From contig JAPTHN010000154.1 of the NCBI GenBank assembly GCA_026936325.1, positions 434,001-498,000 of the forward strand: a DNA stretch of 64,000 nucleotides, given 5' to 3'. Of the stretch, positions 47,104 through 60,069 are shown one piece after another (the stretch's first letter is position 1; the number at the start of each line of letters is the position of its first letter). The notes under the pieces were generated by a model. That model made no database searches and was not told the origin of the DNA. It saw only the letters and a list, made by a program, of their open reading frames with translations. Position numbers and translations under genes: made by a program. The DNA is from Platynereis dumerilii. Its lineage: Eukaryota; Annelida; Polychaeta; Phyllodocida; Nereididae.

Positions 47104-50100
47104 AACAGATGTCTGTATGTTGCGTCTGTCTGTCTGTCAGTGACAAGGTGGCTCCATGTAACATTGAGAGACATATACTCAAGAGACATGGCACCAGCTT
47201 GCCACGCACCCCATGTAATAAATTGGTGGCAATAATAACACATAATTCAGTTCCAAGTGTACTCTGACCTGTGGCCTTGCTGCTTATCATAGTTGTGGTT
47301 AGGTAGGGTTGAATTAAGCAGAATTGCCAATGCACCAATCTTCCAATCATCAAAATTGACCTCAAGGAAGTGCCAGAACTCCCATGCAATATGGCACTGA
47401 CAGAGATTTCAGTGTAGTGACTGGCTAAGGACACATTCACTGTCATCCTCAGTGCAATACAATTATATAGTCCTGTCTGAGCTTGGTTGGTTTCCCTTTT
47501 GGTTTTAACTCTTGAAATTTCACAAAGAGGCATGCAGAACTAATACCTGAAGTATATTGCAATGTTCTGAAATTGAAAAATACCATTCTTGGACGGAATA
47601 CACAGAAATTTTAATCATTCTGCTGCATCACACAAGACTGCTACTCATAGTATGTGAAAACTGGTATCACCCTCAGTGCAATGCATCAAGTCCTATACTC
47701 AGAGACATATTCAAGAAGACATGAATGATACAGGAGTGAATTGCAATGCTCTGAAATTATGTCAAAACTACAAAAGGCTAAAATGATGCTGTCAGATTTA
47801 AAACATTTATCCCAATAAAGTACATAGGCATATATACCCTGCATGCACAAAATATATAGCTCTGCACTTCGACTACAATATAACAGAGCACTGTGCCACC
47901 CATGCCACTGTGCACAGGGCAAAACAACCAATACAATACATTGCAGACCCTTAGGAAAGTTGAAAAAAAAAGTTTGGGCACAAAAAGAGATTGTTTAATG
48001 TTTGTACAGGGGGAGTTTTATTGACCTTGATAGTGCTAGTTTCTTGACTCGGTGCAAACAGACGCCTTTTCAAGGTCAAGAAAGTCACAGAAGCCTTCTA
48101 GGGGTCACTGATGGGAGACTGATTGAATTGAAGACTTACTCATATCTCTACATCTATCCAATAGAAACTATTAGTGGGCAAGAAGAGTTGATCTAGAGGT
48201 AAAGATCAAGAGAAGTCCATATACACCCTTAAAGGGAGAATGTATGACCCTATACATGGTATGTACAGTGCAGAATGATAATATCTTGAGAAAAAAGAAG
48301 AAAAATGTATGAAAAGAGGCACACTTTATTGATTTGACTGATTTTATCTCAAGTCAAAATTGGACTTAAAAAGATCAGAGGAGTACTGGACTGAACACCT
48401 TCTAATTGATTTCAGTGATATGCCTGTCCAAATAGCAAATATTTTCTAGGGAATCTTTTTAGGGCAAATTTTCATGCATTTTGTCAAGAAAATATTTGTT
48501 GCTATCTTTGGTTTCTGTATTTCTGAGAACATACACCTGACCATAGCATAAATACAGAATAAACTGCAAATAGATATGAAATAAAGACATCAACAGGAAC
48601 CTAACCTTGTAAGGATGTGGTGGGATTCTTGTGGTTCAGTAGAGCCGGACCTTCATTTGTTGTGGTTCTCTATTGTTGGACCTTTGTATTGGCTATTTAT
48701 CACACACTATTGTATTCTTTCCATTAAAGAATTAAATGGTAAGAATGGTTTTCTTATAGTTTTGTAGCAACCAGGAAATGGTGTCTGGAATTGAAAAAGG
48801 TAAATATTTCCTAAAAGAGTTGTTTACAATTGAAATGATGTTGTTTATAGATGATAAAGTATGAAATTCATAAATATATTAGATACAGACACAGAGCAGA
48901 GTGCAATCATTGAATGAGCAGAACAGTGCAACCATGAAGGCAGGACATAAGTTACACTTTAGCTTGGATCCTCTGGATCATTTACAGTTTGATAGTATAT
49001 GGTTTTAAGGTATTTGCAAGATCTGAGCCAAGTTTCTAGATATATGGGTATATTGCTGGCGCAGTATGATAATTTAGATACAGAGAATGGAGGTGGCCCA
49101 TCGGCTTCGATAAGCGACATGCAACAGAACTTATTTAATTAAAACCATGGTTATTCATCCAGATAGTAGAAGTCAAATCTAAATTCCAACCTTGATTTGA
49201 AACAGAACGTGTGTAGACTTCACAAAAGCCTTCGAATCAGTCATGAGCAGTGACTAATTGGCAGCCTGCAAACAAGTTGTTGTGCTGGGACTATGGGACT
49301 GAGGCTCCTACGCACGAAATTTCCAAAACCTGCATGCTGGTTGTGGGCTTTTGGTTGTTGACTGTGTAACAACAGACTCATTTAAATCATAGTGTATCCT
49401 GGAAGATTCTGTCATGATTCACTGTGGTCAGAACAATAATGCACAAATGTACACACATTAGTAGGAATTCATATTTGTGCCACAACTTAATCATTTTTTT
49501 TAACTTGACCTATCTCATTTACAAAACTGCCACAATTTATTTTGATAAACTGATTGTGTAGGAAAAACCTTAAGCTAGATCTACATGTATAAGATATTAT
49601 TTTGGCTTGACTGTGACTGCAAATGAAGTTTCTTCATTCCATAAGCTCTGTCAAACTAAACCTCTGTATGATGATTGATGAATCACCCTTCCTCTCCTTT
49701 TTAGTTTAAATGCTTCACACAGTATTTAGAAATGACTTGTGCCTTCAGCTAGGAACCGACCATGTTTGTTGCACATTTCTGGTGACACTTCTGATGATTT
49801 TTGAGATTTTTGAGAACAAGAGATGCTTTCTTAAAATTTCTCCCAACTAAAACTCCTTGCAATTTGTTCTCCTAATTGCTTTCTGGTAAATTTTAAGAAT
49901 TAGTTTTAACTTTTTGGACTTTAACTCCATTTTACCCTGTAGCTACACTGCAACTAAACCACTCAAATTTTGTCACTTATGCTTCCTTTGGCAATAAATA
50001 ACTGTTAAAATTGGGGAGCAGAGTGGAGGAAATCTTCAAGGGAGATTTTCTCAGACATATTTCTGATTTAATGAATTATGACATGACCAGAGGCTCAATG

Positions 50101-50974
50101 CAGGGTGGTTGTGGCGTATTCCTTTATGATTTATTGGTTGCCTGGAGACAAATTACCCATCTGTGACTTGGTTGCCATGGCAACTTATCAAATCAACTAT
50201 TTTTGACACCTGTGTGATGTTTTTAGATTTATGTGATGTTAATATATTGGATATCCATAAGGATAGTAGCAATGAGGTAATTATCGAAGAAATACATAAT
50301 TTATGAAAATGAAGTTAATATTTTAGTTCGCCTGCAGTCACCAAGCGGTCCATCATGGTCATTTGTGAAGTGAAGTACTTTGTGATCAATGGAAAGGTCT
50401 CATGTTGCAGGCAGTTTCATGGGACAGGTTTCTGGAGTTTGGGTGATGCTTGGACCACTCATTGCAAGTTGGCACATCTTGATTAGCTCATGAAAAAGTC
50501 TCTGAATAGTTGTGCATATAAACCGTCTTGTTTGTGGTGATCTGTGCAATGCATCTAAAGTTTTCATATGATTTTTGAGACTGAATCTGTATGTTCTTAT
50601 TGATTCAGACAGAATTCTCCTTGCCTTCTTGTCAATGACAGCTGCAGGACTCAGATACTAGAATTATGGGATATTGGGACACCTATCGTACAATTATGGG
50701 ATTGTTCTATTATGGTATGTCAGTGAAGTAACCTTCAGGCAGTTTTGGACAACTCTGTAGCTAGAATTTCTTTCCAAAAATTCACTCCAAAGTCCTTTCA
50801 AATTACCTACTTATGGTGTTAAAATGACAGGGTGTATATTTATCATATGTGAGGAGTTGTGTCGTAGTGACAAATCTATTAATATATTCTTTCATCTTTG
50901 TACATGTATGTATTTCTCAGCAAGCCAATGTGGCAAGGTATGTTTTCTGAAGGTTGCCCTAGTTGGAAAAGCAA
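47104..50974. other. Stretch without recognised gene
   Basis: The longest frame of the window (156 codons, minus, 47063-47533) overlaps the half-site cluster. It is Thr/Leu/Ser-rich without a recognisable domain and is near chance length. Nothing else is supported. Confidence 0.45.
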
Positions 50975-51293
50975 TTTGTTGTAGGTAGGTATGTCATGTA
51001 GCTGCTACTCTGAAGGTCCCAGGTTTAATTTCTGGTCTGAGAACAAATCTGTTGGTAGATCTGAATGAACAAAAGTTAGAACAGCATGTCATCTGGATGA
51101 GACTTCAAACTGATGGTCCCTCCAAGTCAGTGCCAGGGCAAAGGCTCTTCATAATCTCCTGCTCTCACTCTCATCTAATCATTCCATCCTCACAAGTGAT
51201 GTAGACATTGCACTCTCCAAGTAGAGAGATGTTATGCCAGGTCTATGCACCAAGAGTTGAATCATCCTCACCTTGCCTGGTAATCAACCACTG
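50975..51293 (+). mobile_element. tRNA-derived SINE with GATGAGACTTCAAAC block
   Basis: The head includes GTAGGTAGGTATGTCATG and a B-box-like AGGTCCCAGGTTTAATTTCTGG at about 51015-51035. The body has CATCTGGATGAGACTTCAAAC then TGGTCCC, a block widely shared by animal tRNA SINEs (GGATGAGACGTTAAACCGAGGTCCC type). The 3' end is uncertain, probably near CCACTGCTATCC. Confidence 0.6.
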
Positions 51294-54158
51294 CTATCCA
51301 CATATATTCGCTGCAAAGTTACAATAGAATTCAGATATATACTCCTGGATCCATGGAATGAAGTCTGCAGTCAGATGTACTGTTATTTCTCTCTATTCCT
51401 TTTCAAAAATCGTAAAGGGTGAAGAAAAAACGGTTACTCATCCTTTATGTCTATTTGATTTTGATAAATTGTTGTTATTAGGGATAAGATCTCGTGTCAT
51501 CGCAGTAGCACCAGATTTATTCAGTGTTATTGTTGGGTGGATGTGAAGTTATTAGCTTAAGATGATATGGAACCATCTCTTTGCTATTCAATGCAGTCAG
51601 GTAGGCAGGCACCGATGCTGTTATCTGGGATCTTCTATGACATAAAACCTTCAATTGACAGTACCTGAAAAAAAATAATTAAAAAACAAAATTCACACAG
51701 TAGAAAAAATTTAAAAATAAAATCTATAAAAGAATTAGTATGAAACTAAAAAAAGTAAAATAAATCAAAAAATATAAAAAAGAATAAATACGAAAATAAA
51801 AGGTGATGCTGCGAAAACAGATGCGCATACCAATGTTTTCATTCCGCAGCGTTTTATTCTCGATTACAGGAGATGCTTATCTATCCAACCCCTGTGATAG
51901 TTGGGGTGTATTTGCACTCTGTGAGGCGCTTATTGTGAACTCAGAGCTCTCAGTTCAGATTCAGAAGATCCAACTGCAGTCGGTGACTAGTCGCGCTCGG
52001 ATGATTCTGCGGACCTCATTTGTCATTCGCTTCTGCTCCCAGGCAATGCAATAAAATTCAGGGCTTGGCAAAACTCACCTCCAACACAACCTTAGAAGAA
52101 AGTTGAAAATCATAAAACTATTTTGTTTTCTTTAAAGTGAAAAATGAAGGCTCCAAAGTCAATCTGACTGCAGTGTGGACTGTGGAGGTCTCTTTTAGTT
52201 GACATGTGTGCAACTGCACAGAAAGTGTTGAGCAGTCTTGGCATATAGGTTTCTATGGAGTAAAATTTGGAGTTTCAAATTTTACACTTACTTAATGATT
52301 TTTGTCTAAAATATATTGTGCACATTTAAAGCACATACCCTGTACAGCATTTCCATGATTTTTCAGATTCCCCATGCAGAAATTACAGCACAGAACACTG
52401 GATACAACCTCTGCCTGTATCTGCACTGCCCTCTGTTTGACTGGGGTGTGGGCATTGGGCAAAGCAACAGTAAACAATCATGCTTTTAAATCCTGACTTT
52501 TTTAAAAACTTTATTTTTTATTTCAATTAATCATGATCTTTGAAAACCTTCCAAACCTGTGACTGTACCTTGAAGGTGTTTGTTTTTCACATGTTTTACA
52601 AATGAATAATATACAAAAAATTAAGACTTGATTCATGTCCGTTTCCTTATAAAGTAGAAAAATTGCTTGGGGAAGGTGAGAGTAGTTTTTTAGGCAAATT
52701 TCTCTATACATATTTTCATTGTTCACTCAAACAGTTTTGATAGCAGTTATAGCCAGTATCAACACTAAATAACAAGAACCAAAAAGATGAGAATACATTA
52801 ATCAATTTAATTATTAGAGCAAATTTGATACTGTTACATGGATACAACATGTTGAGATATTGGGTTTGTGCACTTTTGAAAATTAATGTCACTTGACTGC
52901 GATTGAGTAATTTTCAAGTGACAGCGAAAGTTGAACAACTCCAGACATGGCTTTTTTTGCAAACTTGAAGTTATCCTTATCTAAATTGAGATGAATTAAC
53001 ATCATGAAATCTAAACTGAAGAAATGCATCACAGCTGTTTTTCAGAATGCATCAATGTTTTTATGTTTTTCAAAAGAACGGTAAAGCAAATTTTGGCACG
53101 ACTTAGTTTTTCGCGAGGAGGTACAAAATTACATAAAACGTGAGTAATGGAGAAAATCTCAAGAGCAATTATCACCTTGTAAAGTGACACTGGAATTTCT
53201 TGTAATTACTCCTCTACTCAGCTTGTATAGTCAGAAATAAGGGAAAAATCACCCAAAACATAAAAAGATGGTCTCTAAGATAGAAAACATGGATAACTTA
53301 GAGACTTAATAGCATCAAATAAGGAAAAATCTAAAAAAATGTATGGTTGTTGTTTGAAATAGTTTAGATCTCTGTGATATAGATGTAATTTTTGTGTAAA
53401 CATTTACAGGATTTTTTCTAATTGAATGACCCATAAATGTCCAGATGGCCGATGATAAGATGGGCGATAAAATGGGACTTTCAGTGGTCCACCTATAATG
53501 TTTACACTACCCACAGTGCCCTGAGTGCTAAGGGAGCTTCAGCAATGGAATGACGTGATGGAAATAAAGTAGAATTGAAAAAAGTGACACCACACACTTT
53601 TATGGGACTTACATATAACTTTCTGCAGTCCTATGCAACTTACTGACTGAAGGTGGGAAAGCAGATTTTTATCCACCCTCCACAAGCTTCTGATTCAGTT
53701 GAACTACATATAGACAACATTGCAAAGATTCTATGCGTACACTATGAAGCAGCCAAGGATAGAAGCCTTGCAACAGAAATGTACAATTGAAAGAATTTCG
53801 ATTTTCTATGAAGTAAAAATCACTCATTGAAAAGTTCATTGTAAGGTATGATCAACTTGTAAATGTATGACACTTGTACACTAACCCTAAAGAAGCATTT
53901 GATGTTGTCAGTGTGCCATAAGAAGTATATCTCAAAGGGGTGTTCATTTTACAACAGTAAACTAAACTGACAGTAAGAAACTGCAAAGAATAGTTGTATA
54001 TAAGAAAGCGTTTGATGCAGTTGCTTGAAAGGGTTAACAGCACTGCAGGCTACAGACTTAGACCATGGGAGAGCTCTTGATGAGGGCAACCTTACTGCAG
54101 CCAGTCCTTCCCTTTTTTCGCACTTCACTCAAGGCGAAGATGTCAACATGGCATGATA
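51294..54158. other. Stretch without recognised gene
   Basis: 51660-51800 is an A-rich AAATAAAA low-complexity tract. 51800-52055 is CpG-richer with an 83-codon plus frame, without domain or good splice sites. 52260-54158 is AT-rich and featureless. Confidence 0.4.
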
Positions 54159-54682
54159 ACGTTACCCCAGTAAACAATTTCATGTGACTATAAGGTTATG
54201 CCAATATTAGCCGCTAAGTTACGATAATATCAGTTGCCAATCTTAGGATCACCTTTTCCTGGAAACTTCCCAATTTATGTCACAATGTTAGCATATGATA
54301 TTACCTTATAATCAGGAGGTAAGGTTAGGATAAAGTTATAACATAACATTAGCATGTAATGTTAGCATAACGTTTCTGAGGAAACTTCCCATTTCCTTCT
54401 GAGAATATTACCATATAATATTACTTCAATTTACTTGATAATATAGGTGTAAGGTTGAGATACTGGTTGATATGGAGTGGTAATTGCTTTTAAGATGATT
54501 GCCTGGTGTTACTGGATGACATACACGGTAATATTCAGCTGATATTGTCATAATCATAACAGTTCAGTTCATATGACTCTGGCATCACAGAAATATTACA
54601 GATGAGACACAGATTGGCGCACTTAAAAAAATATTTTATACAGATATCTGTTATATCACACAATCAGTTGGCTTCAAGTGTG

Positions 54683-54750
54683 GAACTTTCCCAGGAGCCA
54701 GAATGAGCTGGATGTTGAACTTTCCCAGGAGCCAGAATGAGCTGGATGGG
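54683..54750. repeat. 34-bp tandem duplication
   Basis: The 34-bp unit GAACTTTCCCAGGAGCCAG onward to GCTGGATG occurs twice in tandem (54683-54716 and 54717-54750) with two mismatches at the last bases. It lies downstream of candidate exon B within the inverted-repeat element. Since 34 is not a multiple of three, it shifts any frame that crosses it. Confidence 0.9.
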
Positions 54751-54807
54751 CTTCTCTGCAGCCCAATGTAATTGTGCTGTTTCCAGAGATCCTCCAAGCA
54801 CGGACTT

Positions 54808-54908
54808 CTATGTCCAACTAATGTAATGCTTGGAACTGGCCAGGGGTTTCTGCCTTTCACTGTCCACGGTAACTGCAGCCGGGGCAAATGAAGATGCGGA
54901 ATCCCTGC
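54808..54908 (-). CDS. Candidate exon B of captured two-exon gene fragment
   Basis: On the minus strand a strong acceptor, CTACCTTTTTCAATTCCAG, precedes 54908. Joined in phase 1 to exon A, the frame runs 33 codons (RDSASSFAPAAV... to ISWT) to a TAG at 54808-54810. A second AG four bases on (CCAG-GCAG) would instead join exon A to an alternative frame open for about 83 codons down to 54651, so the true reading is undecided. No domain is recognised. The exon lies inside the 54166-56459 element, close to its left arm. A captured host exon or a decayed element gene are both possible. Confidence 0.3.
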
Positions 54909-55112
54909 CTGGAATTGAAAAAGGTAGACAGTTGTAAGAAGATGTCACAGACAAAAATATAGATTAAATAGAGGATTAGTGAGTTAGTAATATAGAGAAA
55001 CAAAAATAAAAAGTGAGAGACCAGGCCTAGCAATTTGCCAGGTCACCAAAATTATCAGCTTGTTCTTTTTACAGAACAGCCCAAGTCTCTCTGGTGATGC
55101 TGATACACTCAC

Positions 55113-55242
55113 CTTGGAGGGTGTCATGCATTTCCAGGATCAATCTTTGTGGGTCAAGGAAGAACATATCTCTCTTAGCTTCTGGCTGCCATTCATGTTT
55201 TCTTACACACTTCAAGCAATTGATATCAATATCAATTGACAT
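55113..55242 (-). CDS. Candidate exon A of captured two-exon gene fragment
   Basis: From an ATG at 55242-55240 the minus strand is open for 43 codons plus one base and ends at CTCCAAG followed by GTGAGT, a consensus donor. The peptide is hydrophilic and globular-looking, with pieces such as CLKCVRKHEWQPEAKRD and FFLDPQRLILEMHDTLQ; the two Cys (C-L-K-C) could be metal-binding but this is speculation. The intron to exon B is 204 bp (54909-55112) with GT-AG ends. A CTAG acceptor-like site just upstream of the ATG means the exon could also be internal. No family recognised. Confidence 0.35.
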
Positions 55243-55424
55243 ATTACCTAGTTTGTAGGCAATGATGCAATAAAAAATTCAGTAAATTTGTTATCTTTTA
55301 ATTAATCATACATCTTACACTCGATTGTGGTAGACATTAGGACTGAGCATGGAGCAAGTGCTGAGCGCAGGCAATGTGGCTCCATCTATAAATTGACACT
55401 TCAACCCAATGACGACTCCATGTC

Positions 55425-56039
55425 AACTGTGAAATTTGAAAACTGTGTTGCAGCAATATTTTGAGCTGTCTCAGAATGCTCACAATTTTCCAGCTGTGAT
55501 GGCTCACTGCTATAAGTGGTCCTAATTAGTCATAACATTAAGCTGCGGAAACATGAAAGTTTCAGTTGCTACAGATGAGCCTCAGGCCATTGGGATTTCT
55601 TCACAAGAAATCAATTTCTAAATTTTCCTTGTGATGCAATTGCCTGTGTTAAATGCAAGGATTTGGAAAAGCCACCTGGCTGTTGATCGTCCGTGGATCT
55701 CGAATGCATCTTGGGCCTGTCTGCGATGTGCTAAAATGAAGCACACTGGATCAGGTGGATCCCCTTGAAAGATCACTGCAATATTTTGGGATTATTACCC
55801 ACATTCATAGTAACTTTATAAGAAGGATATCACAAATAAAAACCAAAAGCAACTTAAAATAAATCAAAACAGCTCAATATTTTGAGCTTTCTCAACTTGA
55901 AAGCCTAAGTCAACACAGCTCAGTATTTTGAGTTATCTCAACTCAAAACATTAATCTAAGTTAGCTCAATCAACTTGTGCAACCATTTCACTCAATCAAT
56001 TGAGCTGAATCAGTGCCTCCAATTTTACACTTTACAGTG
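55425..56039 (-). mobile_element. CACTGTAAAAT-ended element nested in the larger element
   Basis: The minus-strand copy starts at 56039 with CACTGTAAAGTGTAAAAT. It continues with GATTCAGCTCAATTGATTG, GAGTGAAATGGTTGCAC and the AACTCAAAATACTGAGCT repeats, and ends near 55425 with AAATTTCACAGTT. It aligns with the long copy at 10301-11277, lacking its extra 270 bases but keeping about 50 bases that copy has lost. It abuts the inner edge of the host element's right arm at a TA (56040-56041). Confidence 0.8.
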
Positions 56040-56466
56040 TATCTCAACCTTATCTTTTAATTATACAGTAACATTAATATGCTAATATTCTGACAAGGAA
56101 ATGGGAAGTTTCCTCAGAAACGTTTTGCTAACATTACCTGCTAATGTTATAACATAACATTATCCTAACCTTACCTCCTCATTATGATGTTATGTTATAT
56201 GGTAACATTGTGAAATACAGCGAGAAGTTTCCTGGAAAAGGTTATGCTAATGATTAGCCACTAATATTATCGTCACTTAGCACTGATAATGTTATGTTAA
56301 TGTTACCAGAATATTGGACAAATCATCTTATTTCTAACACTTCCTTAAGATCCTGGTCAGGTTAATATAACATTATAAGAATATCATCAGTGTCATATTA
56401 CCTTGTAACACCCTGCTCAGAAACTGGTGATGTTACGGAAATGTTAGCTGTTTGGTGGGACGTTAC

Positions 56467-59400
56467 AGACGTGAGCGATGTCTTTTTTCTCCCTTTTTTT
56501 GTCACTTTTGACACTTTTTGTGAGCAGAAAAATGGTCGCGTGAACTGACCTCAGTCAAAGGGAGATAGCGACGGAGCATTTCACTTACTGTTGGTCTGCT
56601 ATGGATGGCGAAAGCATGAAAAATGTTAAGTGCAGAGCCCGCGAGGAGACTTACAAGTCATGCAAGAGAACAAAAAATGGCTGAGCCCACACCCTGAAAT
56701 TACAGCACAGAGGTTTGATTGTTGGGGCACATAACATGAAGCCTACACTATATATGTACATTGTAGAAGCCCCTACAGACCTTTAACGCTGAGCTGGGTT
56801 GTACTTCATATCAAGCGAGTCTCATTCCATAACGCTGGCCTTTTTATTATTTTGATATTGTCAGAAAGAAATATTTCCCAAGGTGGCCCCAGTGAATCTG
56901 AAAACAAACAAGTTTAAACACTTTGCACATTCACGCGACTTTAGCACACATTACGTGACATCCACAATCGTGACTGGGATAAAAAAGTTGAGCATTGAGA
57001 TCCCTCCAACAATGAGGTATTCGAAATTTGTGACTATTGTGAGGCTATTTGATTAACACCGAGGACTAAAAAATAGTATAAAAAGTACTTCAAAAACATC
57101 TGAACACACGGCGAACAAAAGTTGTTTTTTACTGAATCATATATACACAAAATGGCTGAGGAGTGAGTAATATTTCTCAGGTATGAGCGATAAATTTTAT
57201 TTTTTGGACCGAGTGCAAGTTTTTGAGTCTGCGCCTGTTCGAATGCTCTTTCAAAGTCAAAATTTGCAATGTTTCGGCTCACGCAAGTTGTAAGGTTGGT
57301 GGCCTTTGATGGCTGGGATGTGTTTGGCAGTTTGTGGGATGTTTCCACGTCTGTGAGGCACTCACAGGAGTTGCAGTTTAGAACTAACAATCGCAGACCA
57401 GACATAGCCGCTTGAACTCCGGCCAAATTCTGCTCTCCGTGCAAACACCACTTGATTTATGAGCTGCTGTTGAAGGGGACTTTAATGAGTTGCAGCATGA
57501 CATCCTTGTTTGTTTACTCCAGATGAATCTCAGGTTTACTGATCATTGTTGGCTGATATATGTACAATTGCATACTTCCCCAATAAATGTCCATGTGCAC
57601 AGCTCCTAGTCAGGACATAGTGAGTTTTTGACATACATGACAAATGTCAAAATATTGGTATTAACAAAATAGTATCTATGAAATAAATTGACAAAATTCA
57701 GATAGATGCATGATATGATAGTTCATCCAGTTCAATAGATATGCAAGCCAGACTTAGAAATTAAGGCCACTGGTGTACATTTTGATAATTAATTTGACAT
57801 CTTGATCAAGAATAAAATAAGCAAAATACGAAATTTTTACATATTTTTATCTCTATACTATTATGATTTTACTTGACAATTAACAACAGAGGAAATGATT
57901 TTTAGTGCCATCCAGAGGCACATACTCTACAGCAGTACATTATCCTACAGAGAGTTAGTGAAATGTGAAGGAACAATTAATTTATCAAATTTGAGGCAGT
58001 GCAGTCATTTATATGGGTGACTTCACTCCTACACTTTGTACGATCATCAATTATGATGTGTAATGTAACCGACACCTTGATATGAATCTGTTGACAGATT
58101 GCTTCCTTATTAGATGCTTATCATGGTAAATGAGTCCAAATCTGCCTTAAACATCTCATGTGATGGAAGGTCTCCAAGAATACAATACATTTCTGTATCA
58201 AGATAATTCTATTTGACGTGTCTAGAATTACATTAGAAACACACAAGTAATACCACAAGATATGATATATAGTAGACTCCATAGGCCTGTGTTATGTTAT
58301 CACAATAGGATTGGTGTAACCTATCTCAGACCATGCCTCAAGGCTTTGGGAAAATATGGAATGGTCAAAGAATTTTCAAACCTCATGTACTGCTGTACAT
58401 GGGAACAGATCTAATATGCCTTACCATGCATATAAGTTTCTAACTTGAGGACAATGCAATGATTGTCCACATGTCTGTGTAGGAATATGTCCAGAAATCT
58501 GGTACAATAATGATATTATTGCATAGCTATTGCATGGCATGTATGTGCATGGTAATGTTTGGCCATGAAGTAACCATGTGCACTGCAGCACAACCAAAAT
58601 CTTTATAATCTTTATAGGGGCATTGTTTGATTCTCAATGAGCCTTTCTATTTAGATACAAAGATTTTTGGTAAACCCTTATATACATATATATATATACA
58701 AGGTTAGTAGTAATACATGCCATTATTATTGAAAGATGTCAAAATAATTTAAAAAATTCATTTTTTGCCTATTGATAAAACATGTGATGACTTTTCTTTT
58801 TTGGTGAATGTTTGGGATACTTTATTTTCAAGATAAACCAATTATGTAATGTTATACAGTATGCTTTTCAGTGATGTGGTCGAACAGTTCAATGGCTCCT
58901 TACTTTGACCATATCTGCTTTGACCATTGGCAGCACATTCAGACCTCTTCATGAGTGCAGCTGTGCTCCATGGATCCACAAAGCAGTACATTACCAGGCT
59001 GGTCCTGCTATGTTTGACATGCTATATATTATGAACATAGATCCATAAGTATTTATATAGATTCCTGCTGTTACCCTTATTACATGAGAAGCTATTTGTA
59101 TTGAAAGACCCAACATGCACAACCATACAGACTCCACAGAGGACTTCTCATATTAACAGAACATGAAAATACTCCTATTTGGTGAAGATGACACTGGCCA
59201 AACAGTGCAATGGGAGGCCTGTGAGCTACTTAAAGAGACTTTGCTTGTCTTATATTATTATATGCAATGTCTACAATACCCTACAATACTCGACATGCCA
59301 TTGTACGGTCTGTACATTGCTGTATAATACAGACAAGAATGAATTGATGACACACATAGGAAGAAGATTTGATTGAATTTGATTCATGAGGAAATTGATG

Positions 59401-60069
59401 CATTCAACACCTGTTTCTTTCAACAATTCAAATTTGATTGGGGTCATTTCCTATTTATCAATTTACATCTTGTATAGTGAGAATTGCAACCACTAATAAC
59501 TTTGTGAGTTTACCATATGGTGAAAGTCATTGTGAAAACGTTTTGGCTTATGATGCATTTCCTTAAGGATGGTAGTGAAAACTACATGTAAATGGTTAAC
59601 TCTCCTTCGTAATGGTGTGGTAATGTTGGTCAGGACTCGATCAGGAGATCTTATTGTCACATATAATGAGAAATTGAGGTTCTGGTTTGTCAGTCTAATA
59701 CAACTATTGCTTCACATCTGTCGAATCCTGTTAGAATTAATTAAATTTGCAGTGCTCAAAACACCAATACCATCCTTTGATTCCCTGAGGTTTCCTTAAA
59801 AAAAAGGAGTTAAGAAATGCAATGAAAAGCAATAAAAATCCAAACCTCCTTTATTAAATTAGATATATATTAGTGGTATATAAGGTGGAAATTTTCAAGG
59901 AAATGAAATGAAGATTGAACAGATTGACAGTAAACCACCTAGATTTATTGAGATATTTTTGGGTAACCACGATTTCCTGGTGGTGGTAGTTGGGGCATTA
60001 AGTATAATGTCATTTTACCCTTCTCCCTGAATACCCCTACCTGAGCCTCCTAGGATATATACTTACCCC
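56467..60069. other. CpG-richer then AT-rich stretch upstream of the signal-peptide exon
   Basis: 56470-57480 has higher CpG density than most of the window (for example ATGGTCGCGTGAACTG, AGCCCGCGAGGAG, TTCACGCGACTTTAG), making it a candidate promoter or untranslated first exon for the plus-strand gene at 60798. That is inference from composition alone. A 136-codon minus frame at 57034-57444 has no recognised domain. 57500-60069 is AT-rich with a short (TA)n at about 58679-58698 and no recognised feature. Confidence 0.35.

Larger units (their letters stand above)
54166..56459. mobile_element. 2.3-kb inverted-repeat DNA transposon with 7-bp target-site duplication
   Basis: Exact ACGTTAC heptamers at 54159-54165 and 56460-56466 flank a 2294-bp element. 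The left end CCCAGTAAACA and the right end (minus strand) CCCACCAAACA are the termini. Long imperfect inverted arms (about 54166-54463 and 56041-56459) share blocks such as CTTTTCCTGGAAACTTC, GGAGGTAAGGTTAGGATAA, TAACATTAGCATGTAATGTTAGC, CGTTTCTGAGGAAACTTCCC and AAGGTTGAGATAC. The arms are built of repeated TAACATTA-type words, as in animal elements with CCCAGCAAACA ends. Between them lie a GC-richer segment with a two-exon candidate and a nested CACTGTAAAAT element at 55425-56039. No transposase was recognised. Confidence 0.85.

Noticed and set aside
47063-47533. 156-codon minus-strand frame, the longest in the window
   Set aside because: No recognised domain, Thr/Leu/Ser-biased composition, overlaps the AGGTCA cluster, and frames of this order are expected about once by chance in 64 kb at this stop-codon frequency.
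57034-57444. 136-codon minus-strand frame containing LRLLVLNCNS, reminiscent of the start of LINE endonuclease domains
   Set aside because: The conserved continuation of that domain is absent and no other LINE feature is nearby.
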